A DNA stretch of 64,000 nt from JAJEEA01 sp965243615 (GTDB taxonomy: Bacteria > Acidobacteriota > Vicinamibacteria > Vicinamibacterales > UBA8438): NCBI GenBank assembly GCA_965243615.1, contig CBDEVO010000003.1, positions 5,828,001 to 5,892,000 of the forward strand. The letters are read 5' to 3'. The notes under the pieces are model-generated. The model was not told the DNA's origin, did no database searches, and worked only from the letters and a program-made list of their open reading frames with translations. Below, one piece after another: positions 28,828 through 37,445 of this stretch; positions within the stretch are counted from its first letter, which is position 1, and each line of letters begins with the position of its first letter. The position numbers and the translations under genes are program-made.

Positions 28828-29598
28828 TCACCAGAAGCGCGCGAGGTACCAGTGGATCAGCGGATCGGCGACGTGGGTGGACAGAAGGGCCCCGAACGCC
28901 AGAAACGATCCGAACGGCAGGGGGAAACTCAGGTTGTCCCGGCTCGCGAGCACCATCGCCCCGCCGACCAGCGAACCGGCCGCGGAGGCGACGAACAGCG
29001 TGACGAGCATGTGGGGCCACCCGAGGAAGGCCCCGACCATGGCGAGCATCTTCACGTCCCCGAGGCCCATCCCCTCGCGGCCCCGCAGGCGGAAGTAGGC
29101 CTCGCCGACCACCCGGAGAATCGTCCAGCCGGCGGCCGCGCCGACCACCGCCGCCTGCCACCCCGGCTCCCACCACAGGCTGCACGCCAGCCCCGCCGCA
29201 ACCCCCGGCAGGGTGATGACGTCGGGCAGGATCCGGTGCCGGAGGTCGATCGCGGCCAGCACGACCATCGATGCCCCGAAGACGAGGCGGACCGCGAGCA
29301 GGGGCTGCCATCCGAGCTGCCAGTACTGAAGGACGAACACGAGCGCGGTGACCGCCTCCACCGCGGGATAAGCCGGCGATACCGCGGCCCGGCAGGTCCG
29401 GCAGCGGCCGCGCAGGGCCATCCAGCTCAGCACCGGCACGTTCTCGAACCACCGCAGACGGCGGCCGCAAGCGGGACACCGCGAGGGGGGCGAGACGACG
29501 GATTCGCCGCGGGGAAGGCGATGGATGCAGACGTTGAGAAAGCTGCCGACCGCGAGCCCGGCGGCAACCATGAGCCCGACCGCCGGGGGTCCAATCAT
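28828..29598 (-). CDS. pilD: Prepilin peptidase/N-methyltransferase
   Basis: 256 residues with about eight membrane helices. Cleaves leader peptides from the pilins encoded alongside and methylates their new N-terminus. The N-terminal domain has GSFLNVCIHRLPRGESVV and two CxxC pairs (CPACGRRL, CRTC), present in most bifunctional enzymes. The aspartic protease residues are in AIDLRHRILPD (D in the first) and GLGDVKMLAMVGAFLGW (GxGD). ATG 29598. A 146-bp gap to the next gene shows nothing recognisable. Confidence 0.95.
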   Translation of the reverse strand: MIGPPAVGLMVAAGLAVGSFLNVCIHRLPRGESVVSPPSRCPACGRRLRWFENVPVLSWMALRGRCRTCRAAVSPAYPAVEAVTALVFVLQYWQLGWQPLLAVRLVFGASMVVLAAIDLRHRILPDVITLPGVAAGLACSLWWEPGWQAAVVGAAAGWTILRVVGEAYFRLRGREGMGLGDVKMLAMVGAFLGWPHMLVTLFVASAAGSLVGGAMVLASRDNLSFPLPFGSFLAFGALLSTHVADPLIHWYLARFW

Positions 29599-29740
29599 CG
29601 GAGCGGCAGTCCGGGCAGGCGGTCACGGCCGTCCGCCGGGGCAGGCCGGCTCGGGCGCGCGGGAACTCCAACCGGCTCGTGGCGCATCCGGCCGTGGACG
29701 GAAGCCCCGAGAGCCCGTGGCGACGAACTCCGCGAGGCGC

Positions 29741-30991
29741 TCACGGCGACGCTTGCGCCTCGGCGGCGAGATCGAGCTCGAGCGCGATCGCCGCGTCGAG
29801 GACGTTCGGCGGCAGCGCCGCGTTGATGACGACGCCGTTGACGACGTACGTCGGGGTCGCCTCGATGCCGATCAACGGCCCCAGCGCGATGTCGGCGCGG
29901 ACTTCCTCGAGCACCGTGTCGTACAGCTCGTCGAAGTCGGTCATGCCGGCCACCGCGGCGAGCCCCGCGCTGACCGTCTCCCGCGACATGGCCGCCTGGT
30001 TCTCGTAGAGCCAGCGCGCCATCTCGTCACCACGCCCGTCGCGCCGGGCGAGGCGGACGGCGACGGCGGCCTCGCACGCCCCCATGTGTCCGGCGAACGG
30101 CGTCTGCTCGTTGCACTCGGGGTCGAGCGGATAGTCGATCTCGACCTGCCTGACCGCCCCGGGATGGCTCGACTCGTAGCGCGCGAAGATCGGCGCGTAC
30201 AGGAAGTGGCTTCTCGCGCACGACGGGCACTGGTAGTCGTTGAACTTCAACACCAGCACCTGCGCCCCCTCCCGCGGCACCGGAAGGTCGACGCGCGGCT
30301 GGGCCTTCCAGAACCGCACGAACTCGGATTCGGCGTCCCCCGCGCCGGACGCCGCCCCCGCGCCGGACGCGGTCGAGGCGATCGGAGACGTCGACGATGC
30401 CACCGGCGGGGCCGGTCCGGCCGGTTCGACGAGAAACGGCAGCACCGAGGCGACGCTCACCGCCAGGTATCCGCCGGCGACACCCAACGCCGCCGGCGTT
30501 CTGACGAGCTGTCCCACGTCGGCGAGCAGGCGAGCCGGGATCGACGCCAGCGGCACCCCCCCGATGGTGCTCACGGCCAAGAAGATGCCGACGACGGCGA
30601 CGTGCGCGGTGACGCAGAGAAGACAGAGCGTCCCGAGGACGAAGAACGACTCGTAGGCGAGGAACAGTATCGCCGCGAGGCCGGCCGTCGACAGCACCAG
30701 CAGGTAGCCGCCCACGTTGCGGGCGAGCCCGCCCGCGCCCCGGCCCGCCGCCACCGTCAGCAGCCCCACGAGGCCGAACCAGAACGCGCCGAAGACGGCG
30801 ACCGGAATGCGGCCGACCGACCCGAAGCGGCTCTGGTAGACGTCTCGGCAGCTCACGGTGGTGTTGACGTCGCAGAAGCTCACGTAGGCGGGATCGTGCG
30901 CGATCCGATAGTGCACCCAGGCCGACGCTGCGGCCGCGGCGAAACCGACGAGGGCAAGCGCGATGATGGCGCGGCGAACCGTTGGACTCAT
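29741..30991 (-). CDS. VKOR-DsbA fusion, disulfide-forming oxidoreductase
   Basis: 416 residues. An N-terminal vitamin K epoxide reductase domain with five membrane segments: loop cysteines C40 and C48, then the quinone-linked CLLC (C123-C126). A Pro/Ser/Ala-rich linker (about 188-220) leads to a periplasmic DsbA-like thioredoxin domain with CPSC (C255-C258) in FNDYQCPSCARSH and the cis-Pro loop IEATPTYVVNG. The fusion oxidises cysteines in exported proteins and passes electrons to quinone. It lies between pilA, whose mature form has two cysteines, and pilD. ATG 30991 (MSPTVRRAI) with GGAG eight bases before; an earlier in-frame start has no RBS. Confidence 0.93.
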   Translation of the reverse strand: MSPTVRRAIIALALVGFAAAAASAWVHYRIAHDPAYVSFCDVNTTVSCRDVYQSRFGSVGRIPVAVFGAFWFGLVGLLTVAAGRGAGGLARNVGGYLLVLSTAGLAAILFLAYESFFVLGTLCLLCVTAHVAVVGIFLAVSTIGGVPLASIPARLLADVGQLVRTPAALGVAGGYLAVSVASVLPFLVEPAGPAPPVASSTSPIASTASGAGAASGAGDAESEFVRFWKAQPRVDLPVPREGAQVLVLKFNDYQCPSCARSHFLYAPIFARYESSHPGAVRQVEIDYPLDPECNEQTPFAGHMGACEAAVAVRLARRDGRGDEMARWLYENQAAMSRETVSAGLAAVAGMTDFDELYDTVLEEVRADIALGPLIGIEATPTYVVNGVVINAALPPNVLDAAIALELDLAAEAQASP

Positions 30992-31090
30992 GGTGCAACT
31001 CCGGTTGTCGAGCAAGACCGGGGTGGCGGGAGCACGCCGCGACGGGTCTCTCGCGGCCGACCCGCACCGTCCCGCAGCGCGCGCCCGCGG

Positions 31091-31618
31091 TTACTGGATC
31101 GGCGTGGCTCCCGGCGGTGCCCCGTTCTGGGTGGCCGCCACCGCCGCCGTCGACTGGTAGATCGTGCCTCCCTGATTCGTGCCGAAGAAGCGCACGCCGC
31201 CGCCCGACGCGGGCGACGCCCCGACGAAGTAGGTCGTCACCACCCCGCCGGCGGCTACGCCGTTGCAGGACGCGGGCGCCCCTTCCGCCGGCGGGCCGGG
31301 CGTCAGCTCCACGGAATAGCTGCTCTTCATGGACGGATCCGAGGCGAGATCCGTCCCGATGAAGCCGTCGCCCCCGCCCACCGTCGGCGGCGTCGCCAGC
31401 AGGGCCAGGCTCGGCGCGTAGAAGCCGCTGCCGCAACTGGCCGCGAACGTCGCCTGGGCGCTGTTGATGGCCCGCAGCGATCCGATGGCCGAGGCCTCGT
31501 TGGCGGACATTCGGGCGCGCATCAACCCGGGCGCCGCGATGGCGGTGATGATGCCGATGATGGCAACCACCATCAGCAGTTCGATCAGGGTGAATCCGCT
31601 ACTGCCACTCGCCTTCAT
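31091..31618 (-). CDS. pilA: Major type IV pilin
   Basis: 175 residues. A leader of eight residues (MKASGSSG) is followed by FTLIELLMVVAIIGIITAIA: the consensus site G-FTLIE with Glu5 and the hydrophobic assembly helix. C62 and C118 in the globular part are the only cysteines and could form a disulfide. The rest is Gly/Ala/Ser-rich (TYFVGASPASGGGVRFFG). ATG 31618 has GGAGAGG at good spacing. The 409 bp upstream may carry its own promoter. Expression is likely higher than that of the surrounding genes, but only the context suggests that. Confidence 0.93.
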   Translation of the reverse strand: MKASGSSGFTLIELLMVVAIIGIITAIAAPGLMRARMSANEASAIGSLRAINSAQATFAASCGSGFYAPSLALLATPPTVGGGDGFIGTDLASDPSMKSSYSVELTPGPPAEGAPASCNGVAAGGVVTTYFVGASPASGGGVRFFGTNQGGTIYQSTAAVAATQNGAPPGATPIQ

Positions 31619-32027
31619 TGGGTGCCTCTCCTCCGTTCGTCGTTCACGGGGCGACCTCGGCGACCCCGCCGCGGTCGAATGCCCCCCGTCGTCACCGCCC
31701 GGGCTCGGGGAACCCCGCAGGGCCCGGCGACTTCCCGACCTTCCTCGAAGCACCTTTGCAAGCATCGATCCGCCCGGAACCGCTCGGCGACGGGCCGACG
31801 GCCGCGCCGCCGCCCCCCGGGGGCCGCGGGCCCGGGCGACCCGGCGCCCCGGCAACGCCGGCCCTGCGACTCCGCCGGTCGCCCGACCGGCCCGCGGACC
31901 CGCCGATCCGCCGGAGTAAAGCGGGCCACGAGCTCATTCTACGCCGCCCGATTCGAGAGCGCACCCGACCGCGCTCCCGGAAACCGACAACCCGCGTTTC
32001 CCCCGACGCGACGGCGATGGCCGGAGG
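31619..32027. other. pilA upstream region
   Basis: 409 bp without a gene between the regulator stop and pilA. Except for the candidate -24/-12 site at 31757-31772, it holds GC-rich sequence with short inverted repeats (GCCCGCGGCCCCCGGGGGGC-like, about 31800-31835) but no T-run. Confidence 0.5.
31757..31772 (-). promoter_or_regulatory. Weak sigma54-like -24/-12 site before pilA
   Basis: Minus strand CGGATCGATGCTTGCA has the GG-N10-GC spacing and a perfect TTGCA at -12, but the -24 half matches TGGCACG poorly. It would give a leader of about 127 nt. The adjacent regulator lacks the sigma54-contact loop, which lowers the odds. Confidence 0.25.
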
Positions 32028-33059
32028 TCATCCCAGATCGTACTTCTTCGCGTAGTAGCGGAACGATCGAAAGGTCATGCCCAGCAACCCCGCGGCCCGG
32101 ACCTTGACGCCGCCGGCCTGGTGAAGCGCCCGCGCGAGATAGTCCCGCTCGAGGTCGCGGACGTGCCGCTCGAGCACGAAGCCGGACTCCGGCAGCGCCT
32201 CCAGGGGGGGCCGGGACGGTGGCCCGCCGCCGGCCGGCGCGCCGCGCGGCGGCGATTCGCGGCCACGATCCGGAACCGGGGCATCGTCCAGCTCCAGAGT
32301 CTCTGCCTGCACCCGGTTCGACGCCTCGAGAACGGCGGCCCGCTCGACGACGTTCTCGAGCTCGGCGACGTTCCCCGGCCATGCGTGGGCCTCGAGGATC
32401 CGCTCGGCACCTGGAGAGAGCCCCCGGAGGTCCCGGCCCGTCTCCCGGGCGAACCGCTCGACGAAGTGGCGGGCCAACGTCTTGATGTCCTGCCGACGGG
32501 CGTTCAACGGGGGCACGTGGATGGTGAAGACGTTGACACGGTAGAAGAGATCGCGCCGGAACCCGCCGTCCCCGACCATCGTGGCGAGGTTCCGGGTCGT
32601 CGCCATGACGACGCGCGCCGCGGCGGCCCGCCCGGCTCCGCCGCCGGCCCCGTCGCCCCCCCGCCGGAACCGGCGCTCCTTGAGGAACCCCAGCAACGCC
32701 GCCTGGCTCGCCGGACCCGCCTCTCCGACATCCGCCAGGAAGAGCGTCCCGGGCTCGGCGGCGGCGACCGGCCCCGGCCACTCCTCGCGGCCGGAGTCCG
32801 GATCGCGAATCGCCTCGGCCAGCGTGTCGGCGGTCAGCCCGACGAACGGGAGGGCGGCCCGTCCCGAGCCGCGGTGAATCGCCCGTGCCACCAGCTCCTT
32901 GCCGACGCCGACGTCGCCGGTGACCAGGACCGTGGCGTCGGTGGGTGCGACCCGTGCCACCCGTTCCCGGATGCTCCGCATCTGCGGGCTGTCGCCCACG
33001 ATGTCGTACGCGCCCTGCGGTTCCCGGGGCCCGGCGCCGTGAGGGTCTCGTCTCGACAT
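32028..33059 (-). CDS. Degenerate AAA+/Fis-type regulator (PilR-like, no receiver domain)
   Basis: 343 residues. Related to NtrC-family activators by VGDSPQMRSIRERVARVA, a P-loop GDVGVGKE (48-55), the FRRDLFYRVNVFTIHVPPL segment with the Arg finger, and HAWPGNVAELENVVERA. The Fis-type helix-turn-helix (KVRAAGLLGMTFRSFRYYAKKYDL) ends the protein. There is no receiver domain. The segment where GAFTGA should lie (about 72-100) has no ESELFGHxxGAFTGA, and Walker B reads TLFLADVGE instead of TLFLDEIGE. It may bind DNA without sigma54 activation. ATG 33059 (MSRRDPHG) is chosen, since a TTG at 33110 lies in a dispersed repeat. Confidence 0.85.
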   Translation of the reverse strand: MSRRDPHGAGPREPQGAYDIVGDSPQMRSIRERVARVAPTDATVLVTGDVGVGKELVARAIHRGSGRAALPFVGLTADTLAEAIRDPDSGREEWPGPVAAAEPGTLFLADVGEAGPASQAALLGFLKERRFRRGGDGAGGGAGRAAAARVVMATTRNLATMVGDGGFRRDLFYRVNVFTIHVPPLNARRQDIKTLARHFVERFARETGRDLRGLSPGAERILEAHAWPGNVAELENVVERAAVLEASNRVQAETLELDDAPVPDRGRESPPRGAPAGGGPPSRPPLEALPESGFVLERHVRDLERDYLARALHQAGGVKVRAAGLLGMTFRSFRYYAKKYDLG

Positions 33060-33076
33060 GTCGCTCTCGAACCGTC

Positions 33077-33147
33077 CGCCAATCGTCGCCTCGGCTCCGC
33101 CGGGCGCCAACCGACCCTCCAGGAATCCGCACCGTTCCGCGGCGCTA
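33077..33147 (-). repeat. Stop-codon-associated dispersed repeat, copy 5
   Basis: Starts at the pilC stop: TAGCGCCGCGGAACGGTGCG, then GATTCCTGGAGGGTCGGTTG and GCGCCCGGCGGAGCCGAGG, CGACGATTGGCGG. The left arm is shortened; the core and second block are intact. Sits between pilC and the regulator in their direction. Confidence 0.85.
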
Positions 33148-34236
33148 GACCGCCATGCGGCCGATCAGGTCGAAGATGGGCAGGTACATCGCGATCACGA
33201 TGCCCCCGATGACGAGTCCCAGCAACGCGATCATGACGGGTTCCAGGAGGGTCAGCAATCCGGCCACGGTCGCGTCGACCTCCTCCTCGCAGAAGTCGGC
33301 GACCTTGGCGAGCATGGCGTCCAACGCCCCGCTCGCCTCGCCCACGCCGATCATCTGGATCACCATGGGCGGGAACATCCCCGCCCGCCGCAGGGGCGCG
33401 GCCACCGTCTCGCCCCGCTCGATGGCCGCCCGGGAAACCAGGACGGCGTCCTCGATGGCCAGGTTGCCGGCGGTCCTGGCGGTAATCTCGAGCCCCGCGA
33501 GCAGGGGAACGCCGGAGCCGAGCAGCGTGGCCAGGGTGCGGCAGAAGCGGGCGACGGCCACCTTGCGCAGGATGGTCCCCAGCACCGGGAGCCTGAGCAG
33601 CAGGGCGTCGACGGCCCGCCCGCCTCGTGGAGTGGTCCGGTACCACCGGAACGCGAAGGCCAGGACGACCGTGGCGAGGAAGAGCAGGGGCGAGTACGAC
33701 ACGAGCGCGTCGCTCGACGCGATGACCACCCGCGTCGGCAGCGGCAGGGCGGCCCCGAGTCCCTCGAAGAGCTCCTCGAAGGTCGGAATCACCTTCCAGA
33801 GGATGACCCCGACGACGGCGGCCGCAATCGTGACCACCGCGATCGGATAGGTCATGGCGGACTTGACCTGGGCCCCCAGCTTGACGCTCTTCTCGATGTG
33901 GGTCGCCAGCCGCTCCAGAATGGTATCGAGGATGCCGCCCGCCTCGCCCGCCGCAACCATGTTCGTATAGAGAGGACCGAACGCCCCCGGGTGCGCCCGC
34001 ATCGCGTCGGCGAGGCCCGAGCCGCCTTCGACGGCGCTCCGGGTCTGGAGAATGGCCTCGCGAAAAGGCCGGTGGGCCTGCTGCCGCCCCAGGGTGTCGA
34101 GGCACTCCACGAGCGGCATCCCGGCGTCGATCATCACCGAGAGCTGGCGCGTGAAGACGGCCAGGCCGCGGGCCGGCACCGACCCGCCCCGACGCGGCCT
34201 TCCGGCCCACCTCTTGCCGCCCCGCTTCGGCTCCAT
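33145..34236 (-). CDS. pilC: Type IV pilus inner-membrane platform protein PilC
   Basis: 363 residues. Links the pilus fibre to the PilB/PilT motors. Two T2SSF domains: FTRQLSVMIDAGMPLVECLDTLGRQ to YPIAVVTIAAAVVGVILWKVIPTF, and FCRTLATLLGSGVPLLAGLEI to the end, with three membrane segments (about 150-175, 200-220 and 330-355). MVAAGEAGGILDTILERLA and IGVGEASGALDAMLAKVADF are the paired motifs. The N-terminal region before the first domain is short for the family. ATG 34236 is used; a GTG at 34356 that overlaps the pilT stop (GTGA) would add 40 residues and may be correct. Confidence 0.93.
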   Translation of the reverse strand: MEPKRGGKRWAGRPRRGGSVPARGLAVFTRQLSVMIDAGMPLVECLDTLGRQQAHRPFREAILQTRSAVEGGSGLADAMRAHPGAFGPLYTNMVAAGEAGGILDTILERLATHIEKSVKLGAQVKSAMTYPIAVVTIAAAVVGVILWKVIPTFEELFEGLGAALPLPTRVVIASSDALVSYSPLLFLATVVLAFAFRWYRTTPRGGRAVDALLLRLPVLGTILRKVAVARFCRTLATLLGSGVPLLAGLEITARTAGNLAIEDAVLVSRAAIERGETVAAPLRRAGMFPPMVIQMIGVGEASGALDAMLAKVADFCEEEVDATVAGLLTLLEPVMIALLGLVIGGIVIAMYLPIFDLIGRMAV

Positions 34237-34352
34237 GCCGGTGACGCGGGCGCCTTCGCGGCGCCGGGCCGCCGCCTCACCGTTGAGGGCGGCGCGCTCG
34301 CCCCTGACCCCGCGGCCGCCTCCGGCGCGTCCCGAACGGCGGAAGGCCGGCG

Positions 34353-35480
34353 TCACTCGGCCGTCCCCCCACCCGGAGGCTGCATCGGCCGGGGGCCCCT
34401 GGTCTTGACCCGCGAGAGCAGCGCCCTCAGCTCGTCCGGCATCGACGACGCGGCCATCGCCGTTTCCGCCGAGATGCGCCCCCGGCCGACCAGCGCCGCC
34501 AGCGACTGGTTCATCGTCTGCATGCCGTGCCGCCCCTGTCCCGCCTGCATCGCGGAGTACAACTGGTGCACCTTGTTCTCGCGAATCAGGTTGCGGACCG
34601 CGGGGGTCGGGCTCAGCACCTCGGCCGCGGCCACGCGCCCCCGGCCGTCCACGCCGGGCAGCAGCGCCTGACACACGACGCCCTCGAGCAGGAGCGCGAG
34701 CTGGCCGCGCGCCCGGTCCTGGCGGCTGTCGGGAAAGGCGTCGACGAGCCGGTTGATGGTCTGGTAGGCGGAGTTGGTGTGGACGGTGGCCAGGGTCAGG
34801 TGGCCCGTCTCCGCGATGCGGAACGCCGCCTCGATGGTCTCGAAGTCCCGCAGCTCGCCGATGAGGACGACGTCGGGATCCTCGCGGAGGGCGGCCCGCA
34901 GGGCCGCCGAGAAGCTGGCCGTATCGTCGTGGACCTCCCGCTGGTTCACGAGCGAGCGCTTGTGAGGGTGCACGTACTCGATCGGGTCCTCGATCGTCAG
35001 GATGTGCGCGTGGCGCCCGGTGTTGACGCGATCGATCAGGGCCGCCAGCGTCGCGCTCTTCCCCGACCCGGTCGGCCCCGTCACCAGCACGAGCCCGCGG
35101 GGCCGCTCGGCCCAGCGTTCGATCACGGGCGGCAACCCCAGCTCGCCGAGGCCCCGTATCTTCTCCGGCACCCGCCGGTAGACCGCCGCGACCGCCCCCG
35201 ACTGCCTGAAGACGTTGCAGCGAAACCGCCCGACCCCCCGGACCCGGAACGAACAGTCGAGCTCGCGTGTCTCCTCGAACCGCCTCCGCTGACCGTCGCT
35301 CAGGGCGCTGTACGCGAGCTCCCGGGTGTCGTCGGCGCCCAGCCGCGGCAGGTCGAGCGCCCTGAGCTCGCCGTGGACCCGGACCTGCGGCGAAGAGGCG
35401 GCGGTCACGTGGAGATCCGAGCCGTCGAGCTCCACGGTCAGTTTCAGCAGGTCCTCCAACGTCGGCATCGGCGCTGTCAT
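34353..35480 (-). CDS. pilT: Twitching motility/retraction ATPase PilT
   Basis: 375 residues. Hexameric motor that depolymerises pili. An N-terminal PAS-like domain (LKLTVELDGSDLHVTAASSPQVRVHG), Walker A GPTGSGKS (135-142), Asp-box ILTIEDPIEYVH, Walker B VVLIGELRDFET and His-box TGHLTLATVHTNSA. The family's GEMRD is GELRD here. After that, ALLPGVDGRGRVAAAEVL and AVRNLIRENKVHQLYSAMQ fit PilT rather than PilU. It ends in a proline/basic tail. ATG 35480 is chosen; ATG four codons later is possible. 117 bp after pilB. Confidence 0.94.
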   Translation of the reverse strand: MTAPMPTLEDLLKLTVELDGSDLHVTAASSPQVRVHGELRALDLPRLGADDTRELAYSALSDGQRRRFEETRELDCSFRVRGVGRFRCNVFRQSGAVAAVYRRVPEKIRGLGELGLPPVIERWAERPRGLVLVTGPTGSGKSATLAALIDRVNTGRHAHILTIEDPIEYVHPHKRSLVNQREVHDDTASFSAALRAALREDPDVVLIGELRDFETIEAAFRIAETGHLTLATVHTNSAYQTINRLVDAFPDSRQDRARGQLALLLEGVVCQALLPGVDGRGRVAAAEVLSPTPAVRNLIRENKVHQLYSAMQAGQGRHGMQTMNQSLAALVGRGRISAETAMAASSMPDELRALLSRVKTRGPRPMQPPGGGTAE

Positions 35481-35597
35481 CCTGTTCCGTCTCCGCCCGC
35501 GCGGGCGTCGCGCGGGACCTCGCACGGCCGGCCCGCCGGGGGGCGCCGCAACCGCAGGAGACCGGGTCGCGGAAGGCGGATCCCGGCCGCCGACGGG

Positions 35598-37340
35598 TCA
35601 CGTCTCCTTCAGCACCTCTTCGATGCTCGTGAGCCCTGACGCGATCTTCCGCAGTCCGCTGGCGCGCAGCGTCACCATGCCGCCCTCGACGGCGTGGCGC
35701 CGGAGCTCCGCCGTCGACGCGCCTTCCCGGACCATGTCGCCGAACCGCTCGGTCACCGCCATCACTTCGTAGAGGCCGATCCGCCCCCGGTAGCCGCGGC
35801 CGTTGCACCGTTCGCACCCCGCTCCCCGGCGCGGCACGACCCGGGCGGCCTCGTCGGCCCCGAACCCGATCGCTTCGAGCACCGGCGGCGGGGTCGGCTC
35901 GTCCTCGGCGCATCCGGTGCAGATTCGCCGCGCCAGCCGTTGCGCGCAGACCAGGCTGACCGCGCCGGCGACCAGAAACGGCTCGACCCCCATGTTCACG
36001 AGCCGGTGAATCGTGCCGGCGGCGTCGTTGGTGTGCAGGGTCGAGAGCACCAGGTGACCGGTCAGGGCCGCCTTGATGGCGATCTCCGCCGTCTCGAGGT
36101 CGCGGATCTCGCCCACCAGGATCACGTTCGGGTCCTGGCGCAGGAACGAGCGCAACGCGACCGCGAAGGTGAGGCCCGTGCTCTCGCGCGTCTGCACCTG
36201 GTTGACCCCGGCGAGGTTGAACTCGACCGGGTCCTCCGCCGTCATGATGTTGGCGGCCGGGGTGTTGAGCCGGGAGATGGCCGAGTAGAGCGTGCTGGTC
36301 TTGCCGCTGCCGGTGGGCCCGGTCACGAGCACGAGCCCCCAGGGCCGGCGAATCGCTTCTTCGAGCCGTCTCAACGACTCCGGCTCCAGGCCCAGCCGGG
36401 TCATGTCGAGCATCAGCTTGCTGCGGTCGAGCAGCCGCAGCACGATCTTCTCGCCGTGCAGGGTCGGCAGGGAGGACACGCGGAAGTCGATCTCCCGGGC
36501 GGTGCCGTCCGCGTTCAACCGCAGCTTGATGCGGCCGTCCTGGGGAAGCCGTCTCTCGGCAATGTCGAGCTTCGCCATCACCTTGAGTCGGGACGTGATG
36601 GTGTCCCGGTACTTCAACGGAGGCTCCATGACCTCGTACAGGACCCCGTCGATCCGGAACCGGATTCGGTACTGCTTCTCGTACGGCTCGAAGTGGACGT
36701 CGCTGGCCCCCTTCTGAATCGCGGATGCCAGCACCGCGTTGACGAGCCGGACCACCGGCGTCTTGCCGCTCTGCGTCTCGAGGGCGGTGACGTCGACCTC
36801 TTCCGCCTCCTCGACGACCTCGAGGCCGGTGCCGAGGCCGGGAACCTCCTCGAGGGCCTTCGCGGCGAGGGCGAGCCGGCTCTCCCCGAGGTCCGGTGCG
36901 GCCGCCCGTTCCGGCCCCTCGCCGTAGTACCGCTCGACCGCCGCCGCGATGGCGGCCTGCGTCGCCACCACCGGCTCCACGCGGCACCCGGTCATGAACT
37001 CGATGTCGTCGACCGCGAAGACGTTGGCCGGATCGGACATCGCCACGGCGAGGGCGGTCCCGCTTCGGCTCAACGGAACCGTCTCGTACTTCCGGGCGGT
37101 CGCCGCCGGGAGGAGCGCGACCGCGGCAGGATCGACGTCGAACCGGCCGAGCTCGATGAACGGAACGCGGAACTGCCGGCTCAGCAACGCCGCGACGTCG
37201 GCGTCGCGCGCGAGACCGAGCCCCACGAGGTGAGAGCCCAGCCGGCCGCCGGCGGCCCTCTGGCCGGCCAGCGCCTCGTCGACGCCCGCCTGCGTCGCGC
37301 CTCCGGTCTCGACGAGCAATTCACCGATGCGAGCAGCCAT
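35598..37340 (-). CDS. pilB: Pilus extension ATPase PilB
   Basis: 580 residues. Hexameric ATPase that drives pilin addition. N-terminal MshEN/GspE-N regions (RIGELLVETGGATQAGVDEAL, FIELGRFDVDPAAVALLPAATARKYETVPL), then a c-di-GMP-type N-domain may be present. The ATPase core has GASDVHFEPYEKQYRIRFRIDG, Walker A GPTGSGKT, NIMTAEDPVEFNL, Walker B NVILVGEIRDLET and TGHLVLSTLHTNDA. The zinc-binding CTGC...CERCNGRG motif follows. ATG 37340. It heads the ten-gene pilus operon and has an AT-rich promoter/operator region upstream. Confidence 0.95.
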   Translation of the reverse strand: MAARIGELLVETGGATQAGVDEALAGQRAAGGRLGSHLVGLGLARDADVAALLSRQFRVPFIELGRFDVDPAAVALLPAATARKYETVPLSRSGTALAVAMSDPANVFAVDDIEFMTGCRVEPVVATQAAIAAAVERYYGEGPERAAAPDLGESRLALAAKALEEVPGLGTGLEVVEEAEEVDVTALETQSGKTPVVRLVNAVLASAIQKGASDVHFEPYEKQYRIRFRIDGVLYEVMEPPLKYRDTITSRLKVMAKLDIAERRLPQDGRIKLRLNADGTAREIDFRVSSLPTLHGEKIVLRLLDRSKLMLDMTRLGLEPESLRRLEEAIRRPWGLVLVTGPTGSGKTSTLYSAISRLNTPAANIMTAEDPVEFNLAGVNQVQTRESTGLTFAVALRSFLRQDPNVILVGEIRDLETAEIAIKAALTGHLVLSTLHTNDAAGTIHRLVNMGVEPFLVAGAVSLVCAQRLARRICTGCAEDEPTPPPVLEAIGFGADEAARVVPRRGAGCERCNGRGYRGRIGLYEVMAVTERFGDMVREGASTAELRRHAVEGGMVTLRASGLRKIASGLTSIEEVLKET

Positions 37341-37388
37341 GATCTCGGAACCGCGAAGTGGGAGTGCCGGCCGACCGGCTGACAACCA

Positions 37389-37416
37389 TCCTACAGAACT
37401 GACATTATATGTCAAC
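37389..37416 (-). promoter_or_regulatory. Promoter of the pilus operon
   Basis: Minus strand TTGACA (37416-37411), a 16-bp spacer and TAGGAT (37394-37389), about 49 bp before pilB. A perfect palindrome overlaps the -35 and spacer, which would make the promoter repressible. Confidence 0.5.
37402..37414. promoter_or_regulatory. Operator-like palindrome 1, GACA-N5-TGTC
   Basis: GACATTATATGTC, extended to TGACATTATATGTCA as a perfect inverted repeat. It overlaps the pilB -35 box. One of two sites with the same layout, 44 bp apart. Confidence 0.55.
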
Positions 37417-37445
37417 ACCAGCTTGAATATATCACCCTGAAATGG

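Noticed and set aside
33060..33110. TTG start 51 bases upstream for the PilR-like regulator
   Set aside because: The extra residues are encoded by the dispersed repeat and have no RBS; ATG 33059 fits.
33145..36987. One apparent 1280-codon frame running through pilC, pilT and part of pilB
   Set aside because: Only the last part is a real protein (PilC); the rest is out of frame with the complete PilT and PilB sequences.
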